Positions 34,625-44,111 of a stretch of 64,000 nucleotides of DNA are shown here, piece by piece. The stretch comes from Marinobacter segnicrescens (GTDB lineage: Bacteria > Pseudomonadota > Gammaproteobacteria > Pseudomonadales > Oleiphilaceae). Below the pieces are notes generated by a model. It searched no databases. It was not told the DNA's origin and worked only from the letters and a program-made list of their open reading frames with translations. Made by a program: the position numbers and the translations under genes. The stretch is taken from positions 71,342 to 135,341 of the forward strand of contig NZ_FOHZ01000004.1 in assembly GCF_900111555.1 (NCBI RefSeq). The letters are read 5' to 3'. Numbering within the stretch: position 1 is the first letter of the stretch; each line of letters opens with the position of its first letter.

Positions 34625-35407
34625 TCAGAACGCCGGGTCGGATCCGCGAGTGGCCCAGCCGGTCATGCGCCGCTCGACGAAGGCAAACATCTCGTACATC
34701 ACCACCCCCATAATGGCGATGACCACCAGGCCGGCGAATACCAGGCCCATGTCCATGGTGGAACTGGCCGAGATCATCAGGTAGCCGATGCCCACATTCG
34801 AGGCGACGGTCTCCGAGATCACAGAACCCACAAAGGCCAGGGTGATGGCAACCTTCAGGGAGGCAAAGAAATAGGGCATGGAGCGCGGCAGGGCGACCTT
34901 CCTGAGGATGTCCAGCCTGCTGGCGCCCAGCGAGCGCAGCACGTCCTGCAGTTCAGGCTCCATGGTGGCCAGGCCAGTGGCCATGTTCACCACCACGGGG
35001 AAAAACGAGATCAGGAAGGCGGTGAGGATCGCCGGCACGGTGCCAATGCCGAACCACACCACCAGCACCGGCACGAAAGCCACCTTGGGAATGCTGTTGA
35101 AACCCACCATCAGCGGGTAAACGGCCTTGTAGATCAGCGGAGACGAGCCCACCAGAACCCCAAGGATCACGCCAAAGATAACCGCAATGGCAAACCCCGC
35201 CACCGTGGTAAACAGCGTATGGGTGGCGTGCTTCATGATCGGGCCCTGGTACTCCAGCCATGACGCCCAGATGTCAGTCGGCGCGGGAAAGAGGTAAGTC
35301 GGCACGCTGAAGGCAAAGCACACCAGCTCCCAAAGCAGTGCCAATGTCACCAGCAGGATCCAGGGCGAGGCCTTGATCAACAGTCGTTTTCGCTGTAGCA
35401 ATGTCAT
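34625..35407 (-). CDS. ABC transporter permease (SsuC/TauC type)
   Basis: A 260-residue inner-membrane permease with about six helices and the EAA-type cytoplasmic loop (LRSLGASRLDILRKVALP) that contacts the ATPase. It is the last gene of a receptor-ATPase-permease operon and overlaps the ATPase gene by four bases. NMT1/SsuA-type systems import sulfonates, thiamine precursors, riboflavin or pyrimidines. The purine neighbourhood suggests an N-heterocycle. Confidence 0.9.
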   Translation of the reverse strand: MTLLQRKRLLIKASPWILLVTLALLWELVCFAFSVPTYLFPAPTDIWASWLEYQGPIMKHATHTLFTTVAGFAIAVIFGVILGVLVGSSPLIYKAVYPLMVGFNSIPKVAFVPVLVVWFGIGTVPAILTAFLISFFPVVVNMATGLATMEPELQDVLRSLGASRLDILRKVALPRSMPYFFASLKVAITLAFVGSVISETVASNVGIGYLMISASSTMDMGLVFAGLVVIAIMGVVMYEMFAFVERRMTGWATRGSDPAF

Positions 35408-36189
35408 GCAGTCTCCTCCCGGATGCGGCCGATATGATCCCGCAGTTCGAACACCAGCTCGGCAAATTCGTCGGTATAGGTCACCGCCAGGTCCCGGGGA
35501 CGGGGCAGGTCCACCGGTTTGCGTACCAGGATGCGCCCGGGGCCCTTGCTCATCACATATACCGTGTCAGCCAGGAACACCGCCTCCCGCAGGTCGTGGG
35601 TGACCAGTACCACGGTAAAGGGTTCTTCCTGCCACAGGTCCCGGACCATGCACCACAGTTCTTCCCGGGTGAAGGCATCGAGGGCGCCGAAGGGCTCGTC
35701 CAGCATCAGCAGGGACGGGCGATGGATCAGCGCCCGGCAGATGGAGGCCCGCTGCTGCATGCCACCGGAGAGCTCCCAGGGAAACTTGTCCTCGCAGCCA
35801 GCCAGTCCCACCCGGGCCAGCAGGGCCCGGCCCTGTTCCTGGAACGTCGCCTTTTCGGCACGGAAGCGGTGGCGGTAATCCTGTACGATTTCCATCGGTA
35901 GCAGGATGTTGTCCAGGGTGGTCCGCCAGGGCAGCAGGTTGGAGGCCTGGAAGGCCATGCCCACACCTTGCTGGGGTCCGGATACCTGCTTGCCACCCAG
36001 GTAGACATAGCCGTCGCTGGGAGGCGCCAGCCCGGTCACCAGTTTCATCAGGGTGGACTTGCCGCAGCCGGACGGGCCGACCACCGCGACAAACTCGTTC
36101 TCCCGAACACTGAGGGAGATATTCTCAATGGCCATGGGACCTTCTTCCCCATAGCGCATACTGACATTCTCGAATTCGACCAGATCCAT
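35404..36189 (-). CDS. ABC transporter ATP-binding protein (SsuB/TauB type)
   Basis: A 261-residue nucleotide-binding subunit with Walker A GPSGCGKST (about residue 36), Q-loop, signature ELSGGMQQRASICRAL, Walker B LLMLDEPFGALD and the switch His in VLVTHDLREA. It couples ATP hydrolysis to import through the adjacent permease. It lies between the receptor gene and the permease gene of the operon. Confidence 0.95.
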   Translation of the reverse strand: MDLVEFENVSMRYGEEGPMAIENISLSVRENEFVAVVGPSGCGKSTLMKLVTGLAPPSDGYVYLGGKQVSGPQQGVGMAFQASNLLPWRTTLDNILLPMEIVQDYRHRFRAEKATFQEQGRALLARVGLAGCEDKFPWELSGGMQQRASICRALIHRPSLLMLDEPFGALDAFTREELWCMVRDLWQEEPFTVVLVTHDLREAVFLADTVYVMSKGPGRILVRKPVDLPRPRDLAVTYTDEFAELVFELRDHIGRIREETA

Positions 36190-36241
36190 CAGGAACTCCG
36201 GCAGTTATGTGCAGCCCGGGCAATGGCCCGGGCCTCGCGGG

Positions 36242-37285
36242 TTAGTCGATCATCCGTGCTTCGCGGGGCGGCAGGTAGCTGCTGTCAAACAGCGCTTCCA
36301 GTTCCGGTGAAGACGCCAGCTCGTAGGAGGCGATCATGTCCTCCAGGGCCCGGGCCATCCGATCCTCCGTCACGGCACCCAGGCCTTCGGCGCGGGTTTC
36401 GTCGGTAATCACGTTGGTCTCCAGGGCCAGCTTCAGCCGGCGCAGCTCCAGCTCCTCCTTGATCAGGCCATCCCGCTGTTTGACGTATTTGATGGCGGCT
36501 TCCGGATCATCGATGGTTTCCTGCAGGGCCTTGTTGAAGGCCTTCAGAAAGCCCCGGACCGCTTCCGGGTTTTCTTCCAGCAATTCGTTGCGGGCGATGA
36601 TGGTGTTGCCGTAGAACTCCACCCCGTAGTCCGGGTATTTCAGGGCGACGATGTTGTCCGGGTCCACGCCCCGGGCCTCCAGGTTCAGCAGGCTGGTGAA
36701 GTAGAATCCGGTTATACCGTCCAGCTCACCCCGGGCCAGCAAGGTTTCGCGGATAGCCGGCTCCACCGATTGCCATTCCACATCATCCGCCGCCAGGCCA
36801 TTGTGGCGGGCGAAAGACGGCCAGGCCTTGCGGCCGCCATCGAAAACCGGCGCGCCCAGGGTCTTGCCCTTGAGGTCTTCCGGCTTCTCGATGCCTGACT
36901 CCTTGAGGGCAAACACCGCGGCAGGCATGGCGTTGTACACCATGTAGACCCCGGTGACCTCGGTGTCCGGATTCTTGGCGGTAGTCTCGGTGAGGGCGCT
37001 ATAGTCGGCGAAACCCATGTCGTAGCTGTTGGTAGCCACCCGGGTCACAGCACCGGCGGAGCCATTGCCGGAGTCGATGGTGACATCGAGTCCCTCATCC
37101 GCGAAGTAGCCCTTTTCAAGCGCCATCAGGAAGGGCGCCGAAGGCCCCTCGAAGCGCCAGTCCAGGGTAAAACGGATCTGGGTTTCGGCCTGGGCGCCTG
37201 GAGTCATCGCGGCCAGTACGCCGCCCAGCAGCAGCGCGGAGCCGAGCCGTTTGAACAGGCCCGGTTTGTGGTGGTTGTCTTTCAT
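36242..37285 (-). CDS. NMT1/THI5-like ABC substrate-binding protein, copy 1
   Basis: A 347-residue periplasmic receptor with a signal peptide (cleavage near PGAQA, residue about 32) and an NMT1/SsuA-type domain (IRFTLDWRFEGPSAPFLMALEKGYF). The start at 37285 follows GAGGAAGTACC; the longer open frame upstream would read through the promoter. A sigma-54-type promoter and a RutR-like box lie upstream, placing it in the purine regulon. A second NMT1-type receptor at 55903 lacks its own permease and may share this one. Confidence 0.9.
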   Translation of the reverse strand: MKDNHHKPGLFKRLGSALLLGGVLAAMTPGAQAETQIRFTLDWRFEGPSAPFLMALEKGYFADEGLDVTIDSGNGSAGAVTRVATNSYDMGFADYSALTETTAKNPDTEVTGVYMVYNAMPAAVFALKESGIEKPEDLKGKTLGAPVFDGGRKAWPSFARHNGLAADDVEWQSVEPAIRETLLARGELDGITGFYFTSLLNLEARGVDPDNIVALKYPDYGVEFYGNTIIARNELLEENPEAVRGFLKAFNKALQETIDDPEAAIKYVKQRDGLIKEELELRRLKLALETNVITDETRAEGLGAVTEDRMARALEDMIASYELASSPELEALFDSSYLPPREARMID

Positions 37286-37343
37286 GGTACTTCCTCGCTT
37301 TGTCGTTAAATCCTGTGTTCTGGTTTTGTGCCAACAGGGCCTG

Positions 37344-37360
37344 AGCAATTGGCATACCAG
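37344..37360 (-). promoter_or_regulatory. Sigma-54-type promoter of the NMT1 transporter operon
   Basis: On the minus strand CTGGTATGCCAATTGCT fits YTGGCACG-N4-TTGCW, with exact GG/GC spacing. It lies about 60-75 bases upstream of the receptor ATG. Confidence 0.72.
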
Positions 37361-37393
37361 TGTGACCTTCATGATGACAGAGAGCTGAAAAAC

Positions 37394-37409
37394 CTGACCA
37401 TATGGTCTG
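37394..37409. promoter_or_regulatory. RutR-like box upstream of the NMT1 operon
   Basis: CTGACCATATGGTCTG differs from the perfect palindrome at 33137-33152 at one position. It lies 34 bases upstream of the sigma-54-type promoter, an activator-like position. Confidence 0.78.
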
Positions 37410-37843
37410 TTTGTGATGTTTGTATCAGCTGGCATGGCCGTCAGAGTGCACGGAATTGAGGCCCGGGCGTTGCTCCCTGGGCTATTTCGGTGCGGTTGGT
37501 AGTAAGGAGCGCGGTTTGGTGAGATGAAAATCGCCCGGGTGCTGCTCTCTTGATGGAAATCAGGAAAAGCTGTCCGTCCGGAGCGATACTATCGGATATG
37601 GCAATACCTTAAGGCGGTGCGGGGGGTGTACATGGACTACTCAGACCATGCCACGGCGACGGCTCTTGGGCTGTGCACAGCCTTTATCAATCAGCCGATC
37701 GAGGTCGCTGAACTGCGCCCGGCGTTTGCACGTGCCATCGGAATTGGTGAGCGCCGTGCGGACCTTGTTGTCCGGGTTGGGCGAGGTCCGGAGATGCCGC
37801 GTTCTCGCCGGCGGCCGGTTGAAGACGTTATTGAAGGATGTTG

Positions 37844-38671
37844 ATGGCCGTGTTGCTTGGCTGCTTTGTTCTGACGGTAGCGACGCTGTCTCTCTGGCGT
37901 GGAATTGACCACCGGGCAGATCGGGCCGCCATGCAGGAGTTGACCGCAGGCCAGCCCCCACAGCCCCGTTCCTTTGATGCCGGGTTGGTTGCCGCCCTGC
38001 CGGAACCGGCGCGACGCTATTTTCTTTACACCATCGCTCGGGGAACCCCGCTGTTTACGGTCGCCAGAATCCACATGGCGGGCCGTTTCGGTATGGGCAC
38101 CAAAGACAAACCCGATTATCTGGATTTTACGGCGATTCAGTTACTGGCCATGCCGGCCGGGTTCGTCTGGAAAATGCAGGCGCGGCGTGGCCTGATAAGA
38201 CTGTCCGGGTCAGACAGCCAGCGCTGGACCCGGTTCTGGTTAATGGGACTGTTACCGGTCGCTCGACTGGGCGGAGACCCGGATCACACCCGTTCGGCGT
38301 TTGGCCGCTACGTGGCCGAAGCCATATTCTGGACGCCGGCGGCTATGCTGCCCGGTCCGGGTGTTGCCTGGGAGGAACTGGATGCCGACCGCGCCCGTGT
38401 CACCGTTGAGTACCCAGGGTTTTCTCAAGCCGTTGAGGTAACGGTGGCGGCGGACGGCCAACCGACGGAAGTCCGGTTCCAGCGGTGGAGCAACGCCAAT
38501 CCCCGGAAGCAGTACCAGTGGCAATCCTTCGGTGGGTACCTCTCCGAATTCCGGTGGTTCGATGGTTTTCGGTTGCCCACCCATGTGGAAGCGGGGAATC
38601 ACTTCGCCACCGATCGGTACTTTCCCTTTTTCGTGGCGGATGTCACCGCTGTCGGGTTTCCCCATGAGTAG
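37844..38671 (+). CDS. Uncharacterised protein, possibly DUF6544/DUF6920
   Basis: A 275-residue protein with one N-terminal hydrophobic segment (about residues 1-18) and a soluble remainder that resembles the DUF6544/DUF6920 group (PEPARRYFLYTIARGTP, WKMQARRG, FTPAAMLPG-like WTPAAMLPGPGVAWEEL). The ATG at 37844 with AAGGA upstream is chosen over 37838. The function is unknown. It stands between the NMT1 operon and an SDR gene with no obvious operon partner. Confidence 0.7.
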   Translation: MAVLLGCFVLTVATLSLWRGIDHRADRAAMQELTAGQPPQPRSFDAGLVAALPEPARRYFLYTIARGTPLFTVARIHMAGRFGMGTKDKPDYLDFTAIQLLAMPAGFVWKMQARRGLIRLSGSDSQRWTRFWLMGLLPVARLGGDPDHTRSAFGRYVAEAIFWTPAAMLPGPGVAWEELDADRARVTVEYPGFSQAVEVTVAADGQPTEVRFQRWSNANPRKQYQWQSFGGYLSEFRWFDGFRLPTHVEAGNHFATDRYFPFFVADVTAVGFPHE

Positions 38672-38903
38672 CACCACGGGCGGATTCATGCATGAGCGGG
38701 AAGGTGCAGCTTCGGTCCTGATGCGCCAGTTGGCGGTATCGGGACAGATTTGGTTTTTGATTTATTTTTTGGCCAAGAACTGAGCAGACAGTTTTCGGTA
38801 TCGATTGGGCTGATCTTATAGCGCCCCTCCCAGCGATTTTATGTATGGCGTCATCTCCGCAGGGCAGTTATTTCGTATGTCCTCCCGAATGAGGGAGGTG
38901 TTT

Positions 38904-39647
38904 ATGAAACGAGTTGTCATAGCCGGTGTTTCCGGGGCGATCGGTGGCGCGCTTGCGACCCGGCTGATCGAACGGGATCCGCAGCTGAGGGTGATCGGAT
39001 TATGTCGTGACCCGGGCCGGGCGTCTCAGGCACTCCAGGCCAGCGACCGGTGTGATGTGCTGGCGTGGGAGGCCGGGGATAGCGAATCACCGACGGCGGT
39101 GGCAGAGGCGCTGGAGTTGACACTGGCTCGGGACGAAGGCATTGATACCTTCATTTACGCTGCGGGGGTGCTCCATGGGCCGGATATGTTCCCGGAGAAG
39201 CGCCTTGAAGATCTGGATACCGACCACATGGCGCGTGCATTTGCGGTGAATGCCACCGGGTTCGCGTTGCTGGTGAGAGCGTTGCTGCCATGGCTTCGCC
39301 ACCGTCGGTTCAAGCAGATTGTTGCCATTTCTGCGAAAGTTGGATCGATTACCGATAACGGATTCGGAGGCTGGTACGCCTACCGGAGTTCGAAGGCTGC
39401 ACTGAATATGCTAGTGCGAAACCTCTCTATTGAGTTATCCCGCCGTTGCAAACCGGTTGCCTGTGTGTCGATTCATCCGGGCACTACGGAATCCGCTTTG
39501 AGTGAACCGTTCCAGCAGTCTCTGGCCAGGCTGAAAGTCCATACAGCCGATGAAACTGCCGCCAATTTACTTGATGTGCTCGATGCGTTGAGCGAAGGGG
39601 ATAACGGCCGGTTCCTGAGCTGGGATGGTTCGGAACTGCCCTGGTAA
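38904..39647 (+). CDS. Short-chain dehydrogenase/reductase
   Basis: A 247-residue SDR of the CsgA/atypical type with the cofactor motif VVIAGVSGAIGGALATRL, catalytic Ser in VAISAKVGSI and YAYRSSKAAL (YxxxK). The start at 38904 follows GGGAGGTGTTT. The substrate is unknown. It ends 132 bases before the convergent puuD gene; no clear terminator is present between them. The 232 bases upstream (38672-38903) hold no gene that I can support. Confidence 0.88.
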   Translation: MKRVVIAGVSGAIGGALATRLIERDPQLRVIGLCRDPGRASQALQASDRCDVLAWEAGDSESPTAVAEALELTLARDEGIDTFIYAAGVLHGPDMFPEKRLEDLDTDHMARAFAVNATGFALLVRALLPWLRHRRFKQIVAISAKVGSITDNGFGGWYAYRSSKAALNMLVRNLSIELSRRCKPVACVSIHPGTTESALSEPFQQSLARLKVHTADETAANLLDVLDALSEGDNGRFLSWDGSELPW

Positions 39648-39779
39648 TCAGTGGCGCCCCGTTTTTACCCGTTATAGTGCGGAAATTCAGTGTTGTACTG
39701 TCAGGTTGCCAAAACTGACAGCGAACTCTCTGGCCTGCCTTCAGGTCGATGTCTGCTCGTGCGGCATACACTCTGGCAC

Positions 39780-40973
39780 TCACTGGCCGTTCAACCAAAG
39801 CCCCAACTGCTCCCGCTCCTCCTCCGTCATCCCTGTCATATTCCCCAATGGCATGTAATGGGTATCCACTGCCGCCTGCCGTACCTTGCCGTTGTGGTCA
39901 GCCAGCAGTGACAGGTTCTCCAGCCGGATTCCCGCCGGTGCGGACTGGAATCCCGGCTGGGTGGGTGATTCTGCGTGGCAGGCTACGCAGTGGGTTTCCA
40001 GGATCTGCGCCACTGTCTCGTCGCTGACGGCGGCGGTTGCGGTGCTGGTGGAGGTGGTGGGTGTGGGGGCAATCACCCAGATCAGCACCACGGTCATGGC
40101 CGCCGCGGCGACCAGGATGGATGGCCGGTTGATGTCACGGTGGCGCAGGTTGAAGTAGTGCCTTGCAAAGGCGGTGATAAAGCCTATGGCCGCGAGTATG
40201 GCCCAGCCTTGGGGGTGGCCATACAACATCGGGTAGTGGTTGCTGATCATGATGAAGATGACCGGCAGGGTCAGGTAGTTGTTGTGGGTAGAGCGCAGCT
40301 TGGACAGGGCGGCCAGCCGGGCAACCCGTTCGTCCGGCTCCTTGCCCGCATGGACCGCGTTCACCAGTGCCCGCTGGGACGGGATGATCCCCAGGAAGAC
40401 ATTGGCCACCATGATAGTGCCGATGACGGCTCCCACATGGATATAGGCACCCCGGCCGGAAAAGACCTGGAACAGGCCCCAGTCCACCAGTAGCAGGATG
40501 GCGAACAGCACCAGGCCGAAGGCCTTGCCATTGTGGGCCAGGGGGCTGCGGATCAGCGCTTCGTAGATGGCCATCACCAAGGCCAGGGTTCCCAGGCCGA
40601 TGGCGACGCCGGTGCCCAGGCTGATATCGGCCTTGGTCGGATCAATCAGGTAACCCGGCGAGCCCAGGTAATAGACGATGAACAGCAGGGTCATGCCGCT
40701 CAGCCAGGTGCTGTAGGCCTCCCACTTGAACCAGTGTAGCTCCCGGGGCATCTCCTTCGGCCCCAGCTGGTACTTGGCCACTTCGTAGATGCCGCCACCG
40801 TGGATGGCCCACAGGTCGCCCTTGATGCCTTGCTGTTTTTTCCACGCCGGGGGCTCCCGCAGGTGGTTGTCCAGCCAGACGAAGTAGAACGACGCGCCGA
40901 TCCAGGCAACGCCGGCAATGACATGAAACCAGCGGACCATCAGGCCAAGCCACTCGCTGAGGTATGCTTCCAT
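39780..40973 (-). CDS. puuD: Urate oxidase PuuD with C-terminal cytochrome c domain
   Basis: A 397-residue inner-membrane enzyme that oxidises urate to 5-hydroxyisourate and passes electrons to its own cytochrome c domain. The N-terminal about 300 residues hold the DUF989 membrane domain (RWFHVIAGVAWIGASFYFVW, HNNYLTLPVIFIMISNHYP). The C-terminal part has one haem site (ETHCVACHAE) and a distal Met region. The start at 40973 lies behind AAGGAGCCTGATTG. It is the last gene of the xdhABC-uraD-hiuH-guaD-puuD operon. Confidence 0.94.
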   Translation of the reverse strand: MEAYLSEWLGLMVRWFHVIAGVAWIGASFYFVWLDNHLREPPAWKKQQGIKGDLWAIHGGGIYEVAKYQLGPKEMPRELHWFKWEAYSTWLSGMTLLFIVYYLGSPGYLIDPTKADISLGTGVAIGLGTLALVMAIYEALIRSPLAHNGKAFGLVLFAILLLVDWGLFQVFSGRGAYIHVGAVIGTIMVANVFLGIIPSQRALVNAVHAGKEPDERVARLAALSKLRSTHNNYLTLPVIFIMISNHYPMLYGHPQGWAILAAIGFITAFARHYFNLRHRDINRPSILVAAAAMTVVLIWVIAPTPTTSTSTATAAVSDETVAQILETHCVACHAESPTQPGFQSAPAGIRLENLSLLADHNGKVRQAAVDTHYMPLGNMTGMTEEEREQLGLWLNGQ

Positions 40974-40976
40974 CAA

Positions 40977-42377
40977 TCAGGCTCCTTGGGCGGGGGATGA
41001 GACGGGGTGTGAGGGTTGCGGGGTTGGTGCAGTAGGGCTGTCGGGTCGCTGATAACGAATCTCGCCGGCCACGACGGTGGCAGCGATGGCCCGGTCATCC
41101 CCCAGGATCATCAGGTTGAAGAGGGTCTCTGCCAGGGTGTGGCTGTAGGGCTGCTTCATGGTCAGGGCAGGTGAGGTGCCCTCGTCGAGCACCACGAAAT
41201 CGGCGTGGCGACCGGGCTGAAAGCTGCCAGTCTGGTCAGCCTGTTGTAGCACCCGGGCATTGCCCAGGGTGGCCAGGTAGAACGCCTGCCAGGGTGTCAG
41301 CGTCTGGCCTCGCAGGCGGCAGACCTTGTAGGCCTCCGCCATGGTGGTCAGCATGGACAGGCTGGTACCGCCACCCACGTCGGAGGCCAGGCCTACAGTC
41401 ACGCCTGCTTCCCGCGCACTGCGGAAGTCGAACAGGCCGCTGCCCAGGAAGGTGTTGGAGGTAGGGCAGAAGGCGATGCGGGTGCCGGTCTCGGCCAGCC
41501 GCTGGCGGTCGCGGTCATCAATATGGATACCGTGGGCCAATACGGTGTGATCCCCCAGCAGGCCGTAGTGATCGTACACGTCCAGGTAGCTGTGGCGCTC
41601 GGGAAAGAGGTCGCTGATCCATTGGATCTCGCCAGTGTTCTCCGCCCAGTGGGTCTGGACCATGACGTCCGGGTGATCGGCCGCCAGTTTTCCCGCCAGG
41701 GTTAGTTGCTCCGGGGTGGAGGTGGCTGCAAAGCGTGGCGTGATGGCGTAGCGCTGGCGGCCGTGGCCGTGCCATTTCTGAAGCAAGGCCAGGCTGTCAT
41801 CGTAGCTGCCCCGGGTGGTGTCGGTGAGGTTGTCCGGGGCGTTGCGGTCCATCATTACTTTGCCGGCGGTCAGGCCCATCCCCCGGCTTTCGGCGGCTTC
41901 GAACAGCGCGTCCACCGAGGCGGCGTGTGAGGTGCAGAACACCAACCCGGAGGTGGTGCCGTAGGCCAGCAGCAGGTCGGTGAATCGCAGCGCCTCGGCA
42001 CGGGCCCAGTCGCCATCGCTGAAACGGGCCTCGTGGGGGAAGGTGTAGGTCTCCAGCCAGTCCAGCAGCTGGGCGCCATAGCTGGCCATCACCCCGAGTT
42101 GTGGCATGTGCACGTGGGTGTCGATAAAGCCGGGCAGGATAAGACCACCCTGCCAGTGGGTGACCGGGGTGCCCTCAGGCATCCGGGGCAACAGCTCTTG
42201 CGCAGGGCCGGTGGCGACTACCCGGCCGTTCTGCAGGATGAGCAGGCCGTCTTCGACATACTCCAGGCTGCCGTCCCTGGGTTCCGGGTCGTTGCCAGGG
42301 TCATCCAGGAAGTGGAGCAGGGCGCCGCGATGGGCCCGGCTGCCCGCCGGGAATGCAGTGTCGGTTGTACTGGTCAT
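40977..42377 (-). CDS. guaD: Guanine deaminase
   Basis: A 466-residue cytoplasmic amidohydrolase that converts guanine to xanthine and ammonia. The zinc motif PGFIDTHVHMPQ, the QTHWAEN and LAHGIHIDD histidines and the catalytic Asp in LASDVGGGTS are all visible. The start at 42377 forms an ATGA overlap with hiuH; the longer open frame upstream is only the shadow of hiuH and uraD. It feeds xanthine to the XdhABC enzyme encoded in the same operon. Confidence 0.95.
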   Translation of the reverse strand: MTSTTDTAFPAGSRAHRGALLHFLDDPGNDPEPRDGSLEYVEDGLLILQNGRVVATGPAQELLPRMPEGTPVTHWQGGLILPGFIDTHVHMPQLGVMASYGAQLLDWLETYTFPHEARFSDGDWARAEALRFTDLLLAYGTTSGLVFCTSHAASVDALFEAAESRGMGLTAGKVMMDRNAPDNLTDTTRGSYDDSLALLQKWHGHGRQRYAITPRFAATSTPEQLTLAGKLAADHPDVMVQTHWAENTGEIQWISDLFPERHSYLDVYDHYGLLGDHTVLAHGIHIDDRDRQRLAETGTRIAFCPTSNTFLGSGLFDFRSAREAGVTVGLASDVGGGTSLSMLTTMAEAYKVCRLRGQTLTPWQAFYLATLGNARVLQQADQTGSFQPGRHADFVVLDEGTSPALTMKQPYSHTLAETLFNLMILGDDRAIAATVVAGEIRYQRPDSPTAPTPQPSHPVSSPAQGA

Positions 42378-42721
42378 CAGCTTCCCCGGTAGGTCGAGTA
42401 GCCCCACTGGTTCAGCAGCAGCGGGACGTGGTAGTGGGCGTTGGTATCGGCCACGTGGAAGTCCAGGCTGACTTCGGGGAAGAAAGTGTCCAGTCCACGC
42501 GCCTGGTACCAGCTGCCGGTGGCGAAGGTGAGCCGGTAGTGGCCCGCATCCAGGGGGGCGTCGAACCAGTTCATGATGCGGCCGTCGTCGTCGGTGGTGC
42601 CTTCCGCGATGCGGGTTGCCTGGCCGCCCAGGACCTTGTTCAGGGTCACCGCCACGCCGGCGGCCGGGCGGCCAGTGCCCAGGTCCAGGATGTGGGTGGT
42701 GACGGGGCTCTTTGCGCTCAT
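42377..42721 (-). CDS. hiuH: 5-Hydroxyisourate hydrolase (transthyretin-like)
   Basis: A 114-residue enzyme that hydrolyses 5-hydroxyisourate to OHCU. It has the family hallmarks THILDLGTGRPA at the N-terminus, an internal HYHVPLLLNQWGYSTY stretch and the C-terminal YRGS tetrapeptide. No signal peptide is seen, so it acts in the cytoplasm. It overlaps uraD and guaD by four bases each. Confidence 0.97.
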   Translation of the reverse strand: MSAKSPVTTHILDLGTGRPAAGVAVTLNKVLGGQATRIAEGTTDDDGRIMNWFDAPLDAGHYRLTFATGSWYQARGLDTFFPEVSLDFHVADTNAHYHVPLLLNQWGYSTYRGS

Positions 42722-43218
42722 ACCAGTTTCTCCAGTCGTATCTCGGTGATCCTCGCCTGCTCCCGGGCGGCGTTTTCGATTTCCTGTTCGCGGGTGTTAG
42801 GCAAACGGGCTTCCAGCAGATCCAGCATCTGCTCGGCGGACTTGCCGGTGGCGCAGACAATGAAGATGAAGCCGAATCTCGCCAGGTAGTCGTCGTTGCC
42901 GGCCTTCAGGCGTTGCAGGACCGCATCCGGGGCCTGGCGTGCCCCAGCCTGTTCGCCGCTGGCCAGGGCCCTGGTGCTGGCGTATTTCTCTCTCAGGCTG
43001 TCCACATCGCCGATCTTCGGATGGGCCTCGAAGGCCTGCAGCCAGTCGCGCTCGGTGAGGGTGGGCCACAGGCGATGGCTCTGGACCAGCATGGCCTCAC
43101 GGCTGGTATAGGGGCGGTTGCCCACCATGCCCTGCACCCAGGGCTCGGCGGCGCAGCAGTCCCGGAAGCGGGCTTCGGCCTGGTCCCGGGGGAGGGTGTT
43201 CAGTTCGGCAAGGGTCAT
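42718..43218 (-). CDS. uraD: OHCU decarboxylase
   Basis: A 166-residue all-helical enzyme that makes S-allantoin from OHCU. It shows the catalytic AHPKIGD motif (about residue 66), a SREAMLVQSH segment and FGFIFIVCATGKSAEQML. It overlaps xdhC and hiuH by four bases each, so the group is translationally coupled. Confidence 0.96.
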   Translation of the reverse strand: MTLAELNTLPRDQAEARFRDCCAAEPWVQGMVGNRPYTSREAMLVQSHRLWPTLTERDWLQAFEAHPKIGDVDSLREKYASTRALASGEQAGARQAPDAVLQRLKAGNDDYLARFGFIFIVCATGKSAEQMLDLLEARLPNTREQEIENAAREQARITEIRLEKLV

Positions 43219-44111
43219 TCGGCTTTCCCTTTTTGCATCGTTGCCGGCACCTCTTCGCAGTGCTGGCCAGTGTGGGTGTCCTGGATCAGGCCTTTCAGTG
43301 CCTTCCAGGGCAGGCCCCGGCGGGCGGCGGGCTGGTGCGCGCTGGCGGACAGGCTGAGCAGCTCGGCGCTGATGGACACCGCGACTTCCATGGGGCGTTT
43401 GCCCGGTACGTCAGGCCGGCCAACCGGGCAGCGGATGGTATGGATCTGCTCCGGGCTGAATCCCCGGTGGTCCAGCCGCTGTCGGAATCGCTCCGCCTTG
43501 GTGTCTGAGCCGATCAGGCCGATACCCGCGCAGTTGCCGGCGGTGAGCAGGGTGCGGCACAGCTCGAAATCCAGCTGGTGGTTGTGGGTGAGGATCAGCA
43601 CCTGTTTGCCGGCGCACAGTCGGGGGGCATCCCCCACCGGGTCGTCGGTATGGTGGATGCGGATGTTGGCGGGCGCGCCGGCGGGGAACTGGTCGGCCCG
43701 TTCGTCCACCCAGGTGACGCGCCAGGGAAGCTCTCCGAGGATGGTCACCAGGGCCCGGGCGACATGGCCCGCTCCGAAGATGACCAGTTCCTGCTCACAG
43801 CCCGGGTGCGCCTCGATCAAGACCGACACACTGCCACCGCAGCACTGGCCCAGGCTGGCGCCCAGGGGAAAGTGAGCCAGTTCACTGGTGTAGTCCTGCC
43901 GTGCCAGCCGTTCCCGGGCCTGCTGGCAGATGCGGTATTCCAGGTGGCCGCCGCCGATGGTGTCGTAGCTGTCCTCGCCGGTGATCACCATCTTGCTGGC
44001 GGGTTCCCGGGGGACCGAGCCGGTCACCCCCAGCACAGTGACCAGCACATAGGGCTCGCCCCGGTCCTCGCACCGGGCCACGGCCTGGTACCAGTTCAGT
44101 CGCCGATCCAT
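43215..44111 (-). CDS. xdhC: Xanthine dehydrogenase accessory protein XdhC
   Basis: A 298-residue chaperone that binds the molybdenum cofactor, promotes its sulfuration and inserts it into XdhB. It has an N-terminal XdhC/CoxI domain (VTVLGVTGSVPREPASKMV, GQCCGGSVSVLIE) and a Rossmann-like C-terminal domain (ELVIFGAGHVARAL). The ATG at 44111 overlaps the xdhB stop codon; the open frame extends upstream only as a shadow of xdhB. Confidence 0.95.
   Translation of the reverse strand: MDRRLNWYQAVARCEDRGEPYVLVTVLGVTGSVPREPASKMVITGEDSYDTIGGGHLEYRICQQARERLARQDYTSELAHFPLGASLGQCCGGSVSVLIEAHPGCEQELVIFGAGHVARALVTILGELPWRVTWVDERADQFPAGAPANIRIHHTDDPVGDAPRLCAGKQVLILTHNHQLDFELCRTLLTAGNCAGIGLIGSDTKAERFRQRLDHRGFSPEQIHTIRCPVGRPDVPGKRPMEVAVSISAELLSLSASAHQPAARRGLPWKALKGLIQDTHTGQHCEEVPATMQKGKAE

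Larger units (their letters stand above)
37286..37843. other. Regulatory gap, no gene supported
   Basis: This 558-base gap holds a sigma-54-type promoter (37344-37360) and a RutR-like box (37394-37409) for the minus-strand NMT1 operon. Short open frames between 37617 and 37961 have no recognisable motif and overlap one another, so I do not call them genes. Nothing else is evident. Confidence 0.65.

Noticed and set aside
37617..37961. Several short open frames in the NMT1-DUF gap
   Set aside because: They overlap one another on both strands, show no motif and no consistent ribosome site.
39698..39721. 7-bp inverted repeat CTGTCAG/CTGACAG after the SDR gene
   Set aside because: It is short, has a 10-base spacer and lacks a T-tract; it could be chance and does not match the TetR operator spacing.
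42378..42860. Long N-terminal extension of guanine deaminase
   Set aside because: The extension overlaps hiuH and uraD in another frame; the ATG at 42377 has the normal family start and an ATGA overlap.
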